A DNA stretch of 64,000 bases from Ecdyonurus torrentis (taxonomy: Eukaryota; Arthropoda; Insecta; Ephemeroptera; Heptageniidae). Positions 1-12,949 of the stretch are shown here, in pieces. The notes under the pieces are model-generated. The model had not been told where the DNA came from. It did no database searches and worked only from the letters and a program-made list of their open reading frames with translations. A program made the translations under genes and the position numbers. Position 1 is the first letter of the stretch. Every line of letters begins with the position of its first letter. The stretch covers positions 14,645,291 to 14,709,290 of the forward strand of contig OX439137.1 in the NCBI GenBank assembly GCA_949318235.1, in the 5' to 3' direction.

Positions 1-18
1 TAATAAGAAACTTTATCG

Positions 19-411
19 AAGCCCTTGTCAACTTACTTTTTTTTATCTTTTACAATACTAGATTCATAATTACCATATCTTATTATCCATGAATTAGACA
101 CCATTACGTTGATTTTGTATTTATTTTCCTTTTTGCGGTTATATCACGTATCTGACGTCACAATGTACCGATGGGGCCGTGATAGGAGTAAAGAACTTGA
201 GGGAGGGGCTTAAATTTATCACGTGACCAGAGCGGTGACTGTGATTGGCGGTGGTACATTGTGATGTCAGATACGTGATGTAACGGCAAAAAGGAAAATA
301 AACAAAAATAAATACAAAATCAACGTGATGGTGTCTAATTCATGGATATTAAGGTATGGTAATTATCAATCTAGTATTCTAAATGATAAAAAAGTAAGTT
401 GACAAGGGCTT
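19..411. mobile_element. Foldback MITE, family A
   Basis: Two arms of about 150 bp (19-169 and 253-411) are reverse complements over nearly their full length. The ends read AAGCCCTTGTCAAC and GTTGACAAGGGCTT. The 83-bp spacer (170-252) is much richer in G+C than its surroundings and holds an E-box, TCACGTGA. Each arm ends inward with a TGACGTCA site: exact at 153-160, decayed to TGATGTCA at 262-269. No transposase frame is present, so it is a non-autonomous element. No clear target-site duplication was found, and the superfamily is not assigned. Confidence 0.85.
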
Positions 412-1094
412 GAAGGCGTTGTGAGGCAGCCCTATTTTACAATACCTTGATCACAACATTCCATGAGAATATTACATACATACGCAAAAAATGAAGGATT
501 GTATTTAGATGTCTTTTACCTCAAAATCTAAAAAGAAACTTCTAAACTGTATAATGCCATTTAACAGCTGATAGTAACAGCTACCTATGATAAAACTTTC
601 AGACCCCCATGAACATTAGATAAGAGAAAAGATATTTATTGAAACTTTAAAAAATAATAATTTAAAATCTAGCATAGTGACTTCCCAAATATTTTAAAAT
701 TTTGAAGATACTATATTCTATAATGTATCCCTTATGCAAAATTTCAGATTTTTCTTTCTTTATACAACTTATTAGTCAAATCCCGCAATAGCTGATTTCT
801 CGCCTAAATAAAAACAATGAGACATAACTTTTTTAAGATAATATTTCTAATACTTCGACGCAAACATTTGTTCATAAAATATTGAAAAGAGAACCAATTT
901 TGTTCAAATTTATGTTTAAATAGTATATTATACCCATCTACGAATCTTACTTGCATCAAAACTAATCTTAACCATTTCATTTAGAATGTTTAGTGAAACT
1001 GCTCTTATACTTTGATGCACAATTATTGTAATGCATTTCGTAAGTACTTTCTATTTATGCTTTTGGGTGTATAACATAGTTGTTATTATGTTGT
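412..1094. other. AT-rich spacer, no gene seen
   Basis: No exon-like, RNA-like or repeat structure was recognised apart from short A/T runs. The first bases (415-470) share GGCGTTGTGAGG and some further loose similarity with 13653-13690, possibly a diverged dispersed repeat. Confidence 0.5.
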
Positions 1095-1438
1095 TTAAAG
1101 GAATAGGCCAGAGAAAAAACCTAAGCATTTATATCACAAAACACTTGATGGGATTTACATAAATAACATTAGTTTGTCTCAAAACCCAACAGTAGCCCCG
1201 TAGCAGTGATCAGAAAATTCGATTTATGCAACCCGCACAGCATTTTCATACTAATTTTTACATGTTTCTGACGTCATAAACATGAATTTTCACGCAAATT
1301 GCATACTTTACAGTTTTTTCACGCTCTCTCGTGGGGCTTCATTAACATTGTGGTATAAAAATTGTCATCAGTTTTGAATATCCCATTTCGTGTTTATTGA
1401 TTAAAGCACATGTTGTTTTATGTGGTCTATGGCTTTAA
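1095..1438 (+). mobile_element. MITE family E, copy 1
   Basis: This 344-bp unit recurs in reverse complement at 63195-63540. Its ends are imperfect terminal inverted repeats: TTAAAGGAATAGGCCAGAGA at the left, and at the right the reverse complement TTAAAGCCATAGACCACATA. TTAA sits at both ends of both copies. That would fit a piggyBac-type TTAA duplication but could be part of the repeat itself (inference). TGACGTCA lies almost exactly at its centre (1269-1276). No coding capacity. Confidence 0.85.
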
Positions 1439-1473
1439 TAGACGTTATGTTGTAATAAACAAATTTGGCTTTA

Positions 1474-1474
<1 letters not shown>

Positions 1475-1513
<39 letters not shown>
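1475..1513 (+). repeat. Poly(A) tract of 39 bp with upstream AATAAA
   Basis: A pure A run follows an AATAAA hexamer (1454-1459) by about 15 bases, the usual layout of a retroposed transcript end. The sequence just before it is MITE family E, so the arrangement may be chance. Confidence 0.6.
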
Positions 1514-1515
<2 letters not shown>

Positions 1516-2245
1516 CCAGCATAATTTATTTTTGTATACGGAAACAAAAATACCTTTGCAAAGTATAATTTGTCAGTAAGTATAAAGTTAATTTTTTAAC
1601 ATCATTTGAAATGACTGATCTATTATTTCAAAGACAATTAAGTATTTTATACCTTCAAGTGTTTGATTTAATTTGTCTACGTTTTAATTATTATATTAAA
1701 TTTAGCATAAAATGTCCAGACATGTGCGGTAATTATGTATTGTTGTAAAAGACAATGAAACATCATTGTTATGTGTATGCTGTAATTATTTTTAAGACTT
1801 GATGAGTTTTTAAACAAAAGAAATTTTATTTTTAACTTGACGAGATGTAATTTTTTCTTCTTCTTCACCTTATAATATATATCGTTACCATGTAATTTGT
1901 TAAAGTTTTTTTCTTCTACTTTTTGGTTTTACCTTTTTTTTTCTATTTGTTAGTTTTTTTAATGTTAAGTACAGTAAAGAATAAACATTGTAAAATAAAG
2001 TTTGTCAGCTTTTTAATATTTTTTTAGACGACAAAAAATAGCAATTACACCTTTTCCTTAGATATGTATATGAAATTAGCAACATCGTATAGCAAAAACG
2101 TGTTAATTACTAAGGGTAAGTTTTTGTATGCAGTCAAGATTAATTTTTAGATTAATTAACAGTGCACACTCGGACAAGATTGAAATTTTTACTGAATTCT
2201 TCTAGAATTTGAGAGAATGAGAGAAAACGCTAAGAATTCAACTAT

Positions 2246-2283
<38 letters not shown>

Positions 2284-3098
2284 ATTCACTATTTTGGTTT
2301 CTATCTTTAATATGAAATAAACAAATAATCTAATGGATCGCATCTTGCAAAATAAAACAAAAAAATGTTGCCCAAAATTAATTGTGGGGAGAGAAGGGGT
2401 TAATCTATATTTATTTGGGTTATTTTATAACTTCAGTAATATTTACTTTTAATACCTCCAATTGACCTATAGCAAAAATTAATGCTATTTAATATACTTG
2501 CTTGGAATTATATACCATATATCGTAGACTAAAAAGAGTTGTATAAATTAAGTAATGCAAACTGAAAAAGTTTTGAATAAATAACTTTAATTTTTAAATT
2601 TCTGTATACACACTCCACCACAAGTTTTTTTCCCACTATTTAAATAATGCCCATACCAAATTCCCAATGTTATTCTTACGAAAATAGAGTTTAAATGGAA
2701 TGAAGTTCAATTGTGGTAGCGTGTGTTCAACTAAAAGTTAAAAAAAATTGAATATTTGTGTTGAATAAATGTAATCAAAAGACTATACGAAAACAAAATA
2801 TAATTATATAAATTTATCTGCCTTATTTTTGAATGCCTTGCAATATTTTTGTTTCATATGCAAATTATATGTTTTGTGTATTATGAGAGGTTACAGGTGA
2901 TTTTATGATCTAGTTTGACGAGTATTACTTTTAGCATAACAATATCAATATTCTATAATATAGGCGGTATGAAAATACCATATGCGCGTCTATTATAATA
3001 GAGAATTGTATAAGACTCTGTGATACAAAGCTTAATTTTATAGCCTGCAAAAGGAACACAATATTATATTTAAAATTCAAATGGACTCTAAGATAGGA
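1514..3098. other. AT-rich non-coding stretch
   Basis: Holds a 28-bp A run (2249-2276). No exon, RNA gene or foldback element was recognised. Small open frames here are AT-rich and have no protein-like composition. Confidence 0.5.
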
Positions 3099-3303
3099 TA
3101 ATGTGTGCATATTCATTTTAAAGTCGACGCCATACGTAAGCACTAAATAACATGGGTCGGTATAGGTAATATGACTCATTTTACCAGTTTAAAAATACTT
3201 ATTGCAATATTTTGGAGAGCGTTTATAATGCTGCTAATAGGTTAAATTGTATTAGTTTCTCAAGTGAGAAAAACAATAGTAAAACAAAAATAATTAACTG
3301 ATT

Positions 3304-3341
<38 letters not shown>

Positions 3342-3417
3342 ATATGCTGAGCGATGTTGTTCATTGATCCAGTATGGCGTCAAAGCGCATTGAGTATGAC
3401 GTCATGTGCATACACTA
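3099..3417 (+). mobile_element. MITE family D, copy 1
   Basis: Aligns by eye with the copies at 10333, 18092 and 60215 from the GTCGACGCCAT block near the left end to the TGACGTCAT block near the right end (TGACGTCA 3397-3404). The ends have decayed to TAATGTGTGCATAT and, reversed, TAGTGTATGCACAT. A 31-bp A run (3308-3338) is inserted where other copies have a short A-rich stretch. Non-autonomous, no open frame. Confidence 0.85.
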
Positions 3418-6400
3418 AGAGATAAAGATTAAGAGATTTCCATAAGGTAAGGGAGTAAAATTTTATACCACATTAACTTTATATAGTTATCCATTTCAAA
3501 GTACACAATACGTACTTTTAATTACTTTTTACATTGCAAAATTATAAAGATTTTAATGTTGCCTATACTGTACACAGATACATATTATAAATAATAGAAC
3601 AACATTCATTATGTTAAATACAATCTTGCAAGTAGAACTTTAAGATTTACGTCTGTTTTCATATCTTTATTATTATTATTTTTAATAGCAATAAAACAAA
3701 GTATACTGCATAAATTAAATGATCTTCTTTTGCTCTGATTTAGATTGGTTAAATATCCTGATGCAGCCATGAGCTTTATTTATAATTGTGACATGAGTTT
3801 GGCCAGAGGTTAATATAGCTTAATTAAACTACCCACTTATTAGTAAACAAAGTAAAGTAAATAAAATGACAAAAATGGACTCGTTTTATCTATTTCGTGA
3901 CTTTGAACTTTTATATAAAGTAATTAAAATCTCTTAATGGGTAGTTTCCATTGTCCATTGTGCCTTAATGAAAACATTTATGAGGTGAGAAATAAAAAAT
4001 AGAATTTTGTAATTTGGATGTCATTGGAAAATATCGTCTACTTTTGGAGTCTTAGGAAGATGCTATGGTGTTATAGTTCGCGTTTTTTTTTTTTTTTTTT
4101 TTTCATACGTGTAAGGGAAGTTTCAACAGACAAACAAGCCATTCCCTACAATTTCCATTTCTTATTAAATTTATAATAACTCAGTAAATTTTTTTAAGTA
4201 TATAATAAATATTATAAATATTATTAATGTCAAACATATGTGAAATTATTTACGTCACCCAAAAAATATAGGTTAAACGGAATTGCAATTATATTTCAAG
4301 TTTAACAACCTATATAACTTTGTCTTCAATTTCTCAAAGTCTTCTATATTAATTGAACTTTAAAACTTAATAATTTGCCAAACTACATAACGACTGATGA
4401 AATTAACTTGATATAAAGATTGACAGACGATTTTTATCACCACTTAAAAAAAAAAAAAAAAAAGTATAGTGAAAATAAAATATAAATTTTTAAATGATAT
4501 GTCTGAGTATGTTTAATTATTTTTTAAAGAGTGTATTATTGCGTGTTGTATTTTTAGTTTTTACTAATGCTGTCCAATGTTGGTTCAGTGATAGGGCCTT
4601 TGATCTGCCTTGACTGCACCATTTGCCTATATTTTGCAATAAAATTCTTTAATTCATTTATATAAATTAATTGCAATGATTGCAATGATTGCAATGATTG
4701 CAACATAGTATATATAAAAAAAAATTGATGATAATAAAAATTCTATCTATTTGAATTTACTATTCTAAGTACGAGTAACTATACTGAACTATACTGTGGG
4801 TTAAATTGAGAGGCTTGTAACCTGATTATTCTCAAAATAAGTAGTTAATTATTATTTTTTATTAAATAAATAAAAAAGAAACATAATTAACAAATGACAA
4901 AAAAGACTATTTCCATGACCCAATTATTTTATTTTTAGTATGAAAAAACATAGGACTTAAACTTAAAACTGATATAAAATATTTGTGTTGTGTAAAGAAT
5001 AAATTTATAGCAAACATAATGATTTTTGTTGGATAAAAAATTAAACTAATTAAACAATATAAAAAAATTTAAAAACTTTTATATAAATATTTAAGTTCTG
5101 TAGTATTATATATCTTGATAGTAATTATATATATATAAATGGTGAACAGGGAATATTTTGTTACAAATATGGTTATATATAAAAAGAAGAGAGACAATTA
5201 TAACAAGTTAATTCATGACCAAATAAGGTACAGAATAATTATTGTAATAACCATTTTTTAATTCTTATCTGATGTTAAAAATATATATATTCATACAATA
5301 ATACGTATATGTAAGTTAATAATTTAATATAACTATTTTTTTTTAATGAATATTACATAAGATTATATCTGTATATAGAATTTACAAATTATTGAAATAA
5401 TAAATTACGCACAAAGTACAATGCAAATTGTGTATAATTATAATTATTTTACTATAAAGAAACAACAATATTATACATAAAAATAATTGCAAAACTGGTT
5501 TATGTATTAAAACAAAAACATGTTTAAATATATATATATAAATTATACTTATTCTATTTGTATACTATTTTTAAAATTTGAATAACCATATTTATAAGAA
5601 GAACAATTTAAATAATGTTATGTGCACCCATTTTTTTTTTCTGTATCGAAAAAGAGTTAATATTTATAGAGTAGAAATAATAGAGAATTATAAGTTTTTG
5701 TTGAAGTTTTATATTAAATAAGGAGAAGAGGTAAGTGACCTGAAAATCTTGCTATAAGTATTCTATAATAATTTAAAGTATCATTATAATTACAATGCAT
5801 TAATTTACATCTTTGCGAGACATCGTTGTAATTACATATATAATTCATCTAAGGAATATTTCATTACGTGGTATATATAAGACATACATGTAATGAATTT
5901 GTGATGTTATCATTTAGTGACATGACATTTTAATAACTCTTTAAAATATTATTTAATAACTATAATAATATTCGTACCAACAGAGGTCCTCTAAGTTAGC
6001 TTTTAGGATTTCTGTTTTTTTTATTTTATTATTATTATTGCTTGAAAATAAGGACCCAATAGGAAATTTTAACTACTTTGTAATAATTTAATGATGTGTT
6101 TTTATTATTTTTTTTTTTTGCAAGATATAAGTAAAAAAAAATCGGAGTCACCATAAAAATATTGAATTTCACATTTTTGAAAATTTGCTACGTAGATTTC
6201 AGAAAAGAAAAAAAATCTCCCTAATTCTTAAGGTTATGAGTGAAACGTTTACTTAGCTATTCACCATTGTCATCCAAATGACATCACAGTAACATGGGTT
6301 ATCTTTTAAACTTCAAATATACTACAGCTTTCAAACTGGAACCCTCAAGTTTATTGCATAATGTTTATTTGAGCAGAAGAAAAAAAATGTACCTAATTTT

Positions 6401-6960
6401 TTATACATGATCCTTTATGATAAAATACGTTTGGAAATTTGATAAAAAAAAATCATTGAGAAAAAGTTCAAATTAAAAATTTACAAAAATACTGAATAGA
6501 TACAGTATACTATACCAATTTCAAACTTCTAATAGAAATTAGTCTCCATGAAGCAATATATATATCATTATCTTTTTGCTTATAATAACGTCTATTTTCT
6601 ATAGTCTCCTTTATAACTGAATATGTTTTAAGACATAAGACAAAACAACAACTAAAAAATTGGTTTTACAACAGTTATATATGATTAGTAATCACTAATC
6701 ATTATTATCATCGTCATTAACATTAATGATTATTTTAATCGGGGAAAATAAATATTAAAAAAATAATGAACATTATTATTTATATATTGTTGTAACCAGT
6801 CATGCCATGGTATATAAATGCATGATCACTTCATTTGATATTCTAATTGCAATTTATTTATGCAATTCACATTACTGATTATACATTCAACCTCAAGCAT
6901 CGTTATGAAATTTTATGTTGAGTCTCAGTACTTTTTTTTTTAAATCGATGATGCTCCGGA
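3418..6960. other. AT-rich non-coding stretch
   Basis: Contains a 21-bp T run (4083-4103), an A run near 4446, and a four-copy tandem of the 9-mer ATTGCAATG (4671-4703). TA-rich patches occur throughout. No exon or RNA gene was recognised. Confidence 0.5.
4671..4703 (+). repeat. 9-bp tandem repeat (TTGCAATGA)n
   Basis: About four perfect tandem copies of a 9-bp unit. It stands out because most other tandem repeats here have units of one to three bases. Confidence 0.9.
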
Positions 6961-6970
6961 TATGACGTCA

Positions 6971-6974
<4 letters not shown>

Positions 6975-7021
<47 letters not shown>
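6975..7021 (+). repeat. (GA)n microsatellite, about 46 bp
   Basis: Pure GA dinucleotide tract starting a few bases after a TGACGTCA site (6963-6970). A run of A follows at about 7060-7078. Confidence 0.97.
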
Positions 7022-7025
<4 letters not shown>

Positions 7026-7347
7026 CGTGTCGGATTTTTGTCTGAAGAGAGTTGAGATTAAAAAAAAAAAAAAAAAAAGGGTTGGACCCTTTTGCCTCTC
7101 ATCTTTTCCACCCTCTCATTTAACTTGCAGACGCCATGTTTCTCTCTCTTATTTTAAATTTTGTCGATAAAAAAAAAGTTTTCAAAGTTTTTCATATATC
7201 ATGTTTTCTTTTTAGTTTGTTTATTATTCATTACATAAGATGGATTTTATTTTGCAAAATATATAGATTTCTTTTTTTAAAAGATGCTGTATGGAAGAAA
7301 TTTATCATCATTAATGCACCATTATAGGATAATAAATTTTTGAAGTT

Positions 7348-7393
<46 letters not shown>

Positions 7394-8852
7394 ATAATTC
7401 AAGCAAATATACTTCAGACATATTTTTAAATTTATTACAAAATTATGAAATTGCTAACTGAAAAGTCATATGAAGAACTTTTTATAAATATAAGACTTTT
7501 AACCTCATATTATTTTATAAATTATAGGATTAGTGATTGATTACTGTCACATAATAATATTAATAAAATCTGATTATACATATAATATTAATACATGTTA
7601 TATAAAGCATATAGCTTCATATTTCCATACTATATGGAAATAACATGATACTGTGCACGAAAAGTAATCCTAAAAAAAATACCTTTGACAAATTAGAAAT
7701 CTTATGATAAAGAAAAAAATTAATGAGCTTAAATAATATATTTTTCAACGAAAAGCTTTTTCTTATTAACATTATTTATTTATCTTAAAATTTATATTCA
7801 TTGTTATATATAGGAGCTGTAATATAGATATAGATAATAATTTTTATTGAGGCCACAAAATGTACAAAACCCACTAAAGTGGTCTTCTGATATTCTTGCT
7901 TATATTATGAAAATTTGTGTTACATAAAGTTTGTATTAATAAAGTTTAAAAAAAGTAACTAACTAAGTAATCAATAGTGCATCACAACTTTGACAAAAAA
8001 AATAAATAATAAACAAGCTGTAAACATAAATAAATAAATAAACAAACATAAGCTGTTATTTATGATTATTAATGAAATACATAATAATAATATAAGTTTT
8101 GACTTATAATAATAATATTTCATGTTGATTTTAAATAATTTGAGCTCATATTCAGTTTCAGCTTTGATTTTTTTTTTTCCACACTCGAACAATACATTTT
8201 AAAGCTGTCGTTAGAAGGCTTGTATTTCTCATATTCTAAAGCTGACGATCTACTTATGTCATTCCAATGGTAATAACTACCTTTATAATTTGGGGGGAAA
8301 GGGGGGGGGGGGAGTACAGTGGTAATCAGCAAAAAGGAAAAAATATTGAAATTATCATAGAAGAGTATATATTTTTTTAAATTTAAATATAAAACTTTGT
8401 AAGGTGGCGCTCCAAAATTTTCATGGGGTATCGTAAGGGAGAAATTCTGTAGTATCGGTTTAGATTTTTTTTCTATAACTTTTTATATTTAAATTTTAGT
8501 CAGATGATCGTAGAACCTTAAAAGGATGTCAAAATTTATGTAACGGACAACTTAATTATCTTTACATGAAAAAAAAAAAAAAAAAAAAAAAAAGTTCAAA
8601 TTTGATTATTCCTAAAATACTAAAAAATGATGTATAACATTAGATTTAATCATTGTTTAAATTATACTACATAAAAAAGTATATTAAACTATGTAATAAG
8701 ACAATTTTCTATAAATTTATGATAATTTTTGTTATTGTTTTCATCATTACCTAGTTATGCAATGACCGAGTATTAGCATTTTATTATTGAGTAAACAGGT
8801 TTATTTTTTCATGGTCATGTGTCTTGTGTTATGCAAATTTTATCTGGTGTAC

Positions 8853-8889
<37 letters not shown>

Positions 8890-9584
8890 TTTATTATTAA
8901 AATGTTTGAAATTAATCATAAAATATTAAAAAACATTTGATATATGTCACCCACAAAATCAAATTATTAATCTATTCAGTATCAGACAAGACCAAGTACA
9001 CTGAAAAAAACAAACATGCAGATCAAATTGTTTTATTACTATAATTTTAGTCCTCAACCACAAAATTAAAAATATGTATTGTACGATATTTAAAAAAAAA
9101 ATCATTTTTTGATGTAAATGAAATTTAATGTAGATTTATGCTTTTGTAACTTTCAAAAAGACAAAAAAAATCTGTACCGTATTTTTCTTTCTAATTTTAC
9201 TCACATTACTTTTATGTAAACGATAACTGTTACTTTCAAAAAGACTCTATTGCACTTGTAATTCTTTAGTTATTTGTATCCTTATACATTTTTCATAATA
9301 TGTGCAGTTACAAAGCAGATTTTTTTAATAAGGTTTCAGCTGCTGCAGTAAATAATAATAATTTTTTTTCTCATTAAAACAAAAATATGATTATACAAAT
9401 TAAAATATTTTAAAACTAAAGCTAATTAAAAGTATACTTTTTTAAGATATATTTTTTGAGAGTAAGAGTTGGGGTTGAAATTCTCCAAATCCTTCAGATT
9501 TATTGCACATTACAATTAAATTTGTTATTATTAAAAATATATATTATTGCGTCAGGTACCCGTAAAGTAATCTTGTACTCAAAA
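7022..9584. other. AT-rich non-coding stretch with simple repeats
   Basis: Contains a 40-bp T run (7351-7390), a G-rich patch of G6-AAA-G12 (8292-8312) that could form a G-quadruplex on the plus strand, a 25-bp A run (8569-8593) and a (GA)n tract (8857-8887). The open frames at 7136-7327 and around 8000-8330 have the composition of AT-rich junk and resemble no protein known to me. Confidence 0.55.
8857..8887 (+). repeat. (GA)n microsatellite
   Basis: Pure AG/GA tract of about 31 bp. Confidence 0.97.
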
Positions 9585-10135
9585 CAAATGAACAAATCAT
9601 GAGATGGAACTATCATGCATACATGAACACGTTGAACAAAAAAACATGTCTAGTAACCTAACATACCTAAATATCAACGTTGATTTGGCCGGAGTCATTG
9701 ATTTCTAATTTATTTTACATTCACAAAATGTCAGCTGCATGTTTATGACGTCACAGCTTGCCTGTTTCCACGAGCGTGGACTAGTAAGCTGTGACGTCAT
9801 AAATATGCATCTGACATTTTGTAAATGGAAAATAAATTAGAAATCAATGACTCCGGTCAAATTAACGTTGATATTTAGGTATGTTAGGATACTAGATATA
9901 TTTTTTGTTCAATAGTGTTCTGTTCCTTTAACCTTTTTGTTACTCTCTCAAACTGGGGTTATTATATCATTTTTTACTAACAAGTAAGCTTCTTTGGGTT
10001 TCATGACGTCACAAAATCTAGGACTACAATAGAAATTAAAAAGCGGGTTTTGCAAGTTTTCTCCCTTGTTTGTGAAAGTTGCAGTAGAGTTAAGAAATAT
10101 AATATTTGTATTAAAGGTCCTAGCTTGCGATTTAT
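9585..10135. mobile_element. Foldback MITE family C, copy 1, interrupted by element B
   Basis: The outer left part (about 9594-9622, with ATCATGAGATGG) and the part after 9920 align with the element at 60075-60625. The right part forms arms: 9922-9960 resembles the reverse complement of 10050-10108. TGACGTCA lies at 10004-10011. Element B splits the left arm. The stretch CTACAATAGAAATTA (about 10023-10037) is uninterrupted here, whereas the other copy carries element D at this point. Outer borders are approximate because the ends are diverged and A/T-rich. Confidence 0.65.
9625..9920. mobile_element. Foldback MITE, family B, nested in C
   Basis: Long, well-preserved inverted arms: GAACACGTTGAAC at the left mirrors GTTCAATAGTGTTC at the right, and pairing continues through CTAACATACC, ATCAACGTT and GACTCCGG blocks to the centre. 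The two TGACGTCA sites (9746-9753 and 9792-9799) are placed symmetrically about the midpoint at 9772.5 and flank a G+C-richer spacer of about 38 bp. It is inserted within an arm of a family C element. No coding capacity. Confidence 0.88.
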
Positions 10136-10332
10136 CAGTGGTGAATATATTTTAGTGTATGTAACCATTAAAATTAAAAAAAAAAAAATTAAATAAATAA
10201 AAAATAATAAAAAAGGAGGTATATTATTCTATGTATTGAATTGTATTGCATGGGATTAAGATTCCAAGCCATGGTATATAAAATTTTGTATCGTGTAATC
10301 ACTTTATTTTTATATATTTAGATTCCTCATAA

Positions 10333-10649
10333 TATAGGGTCTATGCATTCATGTTAAAGTCGACACCATGTTGGATAACTCCATAACATGGGTAGCATAG
10401 GACAAAACATTCTTTTGCTGGTATCAAAAGAACTATGCAATATTTTTGGGAGCATTGATGCTGTAAATATGTTGAATTAGTATCTCAAGTATGTGAGAAA
10501 AATAACAATTAGCAAAAAATTTAACCGATTTCCGAAAACAAATTGGCTTAAATGAAGTTTGTCCTATGCTGAGCAATGTTAATGTTATGCACTACTCCAG
10601 TATGGCCTCCAAGCGCAATAAATATGACGTCATCCGCATACACCCTATA
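10333..10649 (+). mobile_element. MITE family D, copy 2
   Basis: Best-preserved ends of the family: TATAGGGTCTATGCATTCAT at the left and GCATACACCCTATA at the right, which are inverted repeats. Internal blocks shared with the other copies include GTCGACACCATG, GGGAGCATTGATGCTGT and ATATGACGTCAT. TATA at each end suggests insertion at TA, as in the Tc1/mariner group (inference). No open frame. Confidence 0.9.
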
Positions 10650-11484
10650 GTCTAAAGTTTCAATAAGCAAAAAAAATCAAGTTCATTTTTTTTTTTTTTT
10701 TTTTTTTTTGTGATCAGCTACTTGATATTACTACCCCCTCCCCTTAATGAGATGTACAGTACAGTCCATGATATTCAAGCTTTTATTTTATCATTTCATG
10801 ATAGAATTAAACATATTTATATGGAGACTTTGATTACTGCAAGCATCCTTATAAAAATAAAATAAACATATTTCCCATTATGCTATAGAATAATATAGTT
10901 TTGAATTTTGAGAACTGTACCTAAAAAACTTTTATATCATTTATTTTTAATTCTATATAAATATACTATAACAGAAATAATAATATTAAAAAATAATGAC
11001 TCTAAAATTTATCTCATTAAAATTTTGATGAAGTAATAAATTTTAAAGTATATACCACTAAATTTTCAAAAAAATAAATTTATTATATTACCCTTCATAT
11101 ATAGAAGTTATTTTAAATGAACATAATTATATTTTCTAAATACAAAATAAAACTTTTTATGTTTTTGTAGAGTTATAATAATTTTATAAAGTCTAAATAT
11201 TAAAATAAACCATTAAAATATAAACAAAATTATAGAACTTTTTTTTTCTTTTCTTTTTTTCTTTTTACCTGCTGTTTTTTGTAGATATTTCTTTTTGTGA
11301 AATTATTCCTCTAATTTTTAAAAATAAAATAATAAATAAATGAAAAAATTCATAAATAATAACAAAATTGATATGACTGTTGACCTTATAGATAAATATA
11401 ATATTATTAACTAATAATTATTATATTAAGCTTTTTCGTAAAACCAGAACACAAAAAAACTCAGAATCTATCACCTATGCGTTT

Positions 11485-11540
11485 TAAATTATATTGCGCA
11501 TGTTTTTGGTGCAATATACCATGTTTATGAACAAACTTGT
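11485..11540 (+). repeat. Weak dispersed repeat, family H
   Basis: Shares a TTGCGCAT-T-run-GGTGCAA block and GTTTATGAACAA with 23921-24010 and 29231-29320. Similarity is moderate and was judged by eye. Confidence 0.35.
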
Positions 11541-12886
11541 TGTTGTTGTTGTTGTTGTATTTAAGATCAAGAATTCTTTTTAATATTAAAATTTTTACGT
11601 TGTAATATTTTTAAGTTTTGTTTCCTATCTGATTGTTAATGCTGAATAAATACGTATAATTTAAATTTATTTTATAAAGTTGTGGTTTCTGTGGTTTTCC
11701 ACATATTATTCTATAGGTAAATGCATGTGGGAAAGGGTATAAGATATTATTTTCTTTTACTTTTTATAGTACATAGAGCATTGCAAAAAAAAAAAAAAAA
11801 AAATAAAAAAATCCATTGCAAAATTAGCATAAACATTTTATCCATTATACTTTATATTGCAATGCATTACAATTAAAATTAATAAAAATTACATAAAATG
11901 ATATGCATGCACATATAAGGGGAGATAGTACAGTACAGTATGTATATGGTATAATACATCATTGATTTTTTTATTTTATTTATATGTATGTATGTATGTG
12001 TCTCATTGCCCCCTAAAGTACCGAGAGTGGTACCGCATATCACGAAAATGTAAGTACGCAGTATGCTATGTCACTGCATAATAATAATAATAATAACATG
12101 CAACATAAATTATAATATACGCAACCTTTAATGTATAATAATATAATAAAAGACTGATTTTAAATATCGATTTTATGCTATAAGAAATAATAATAAGAAG
12201 TTATTATATACATTATGAATAAATAGTAAAAATTCAATTATTTATCTTTTATGTTAAAAATTAAAACATAGTTATTAAAATTATTTAGATGAGTTTTTTT
12301 TGTCAGTTATTGCAGCTTCTCATTTTTTTTTATAGCAGAGACATCAGGTTAGTTTTTTTTAGTGAAATTACTTATAATTATATCATTAATTATTCAATGT
12401 ATGTATGTGTATGTGTATGTTTTTTTTTTTTTTTTTTTTTTTTGTTACTTGCTGTTGAGTAAAATAATAATGATTTATAAGTTTACAGATTGTTTTTGCA
12501 GTATTTATTATCAATTTTCAGTTCTTTTAGTTGTATTTTTATATTCAATTATTAGTCGTTAGACACTTTTTGGTGTGTTTATATTATAATGATATAATGT
12601 AAAAACCAAAACCATAAAATAAGTATGAATGCTAAGAAATTATAATATAATTTTGCTCTTGATATATTTATTGTATTGGGGAAAAAAAAAAAAAAAAAAA
12701 GTAAGAGAGTGACAGTGATAGCGAGAGAAACCAAATGAACTCAAACATTTAGGATTATTTATATTTCAGTTTTTTGGTCTAATTATAATGCTTTTAAAAT
12801 ACTCTACAATATGAATACCAAAATAATATAATGATCCAAAAAGCTAAAGTCTTATACGCTATACGTTGTATAACAAATTGAACACA

Positions 12887-12949
12887 AGAGAGAGTGTGTG
12901 TGTGTTAGAGAGAGAGAGAGTGAGAGAGAAAGAGAGAGAGAGAGTGAGA
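12887..12949 (+). repeat. Compound (GA)n/(GT)n microsatellite
   Basis: Interrupted AG repeats with an embedded GT block. Confidence 0.9.

Noticed and set aside
4671..4703. Possible CRISPR-like array
   Set aside because: Units of 9 bp are directly tandem with no spacers; the window is eukaryotic.
4798..4840. Similarity of GGGTTAAATTGAGAGG... to 41461-41502
   Set aside because: About 40 bp of partial match by eye, too short and diverged to call a family without alignment statistics.
6800..10320. GCCATGGTATATAAA block shared by about 6804-6818 and 10268-10282
   Set aside because: Short match with little extension; chance or an old fragment cannot be separated.
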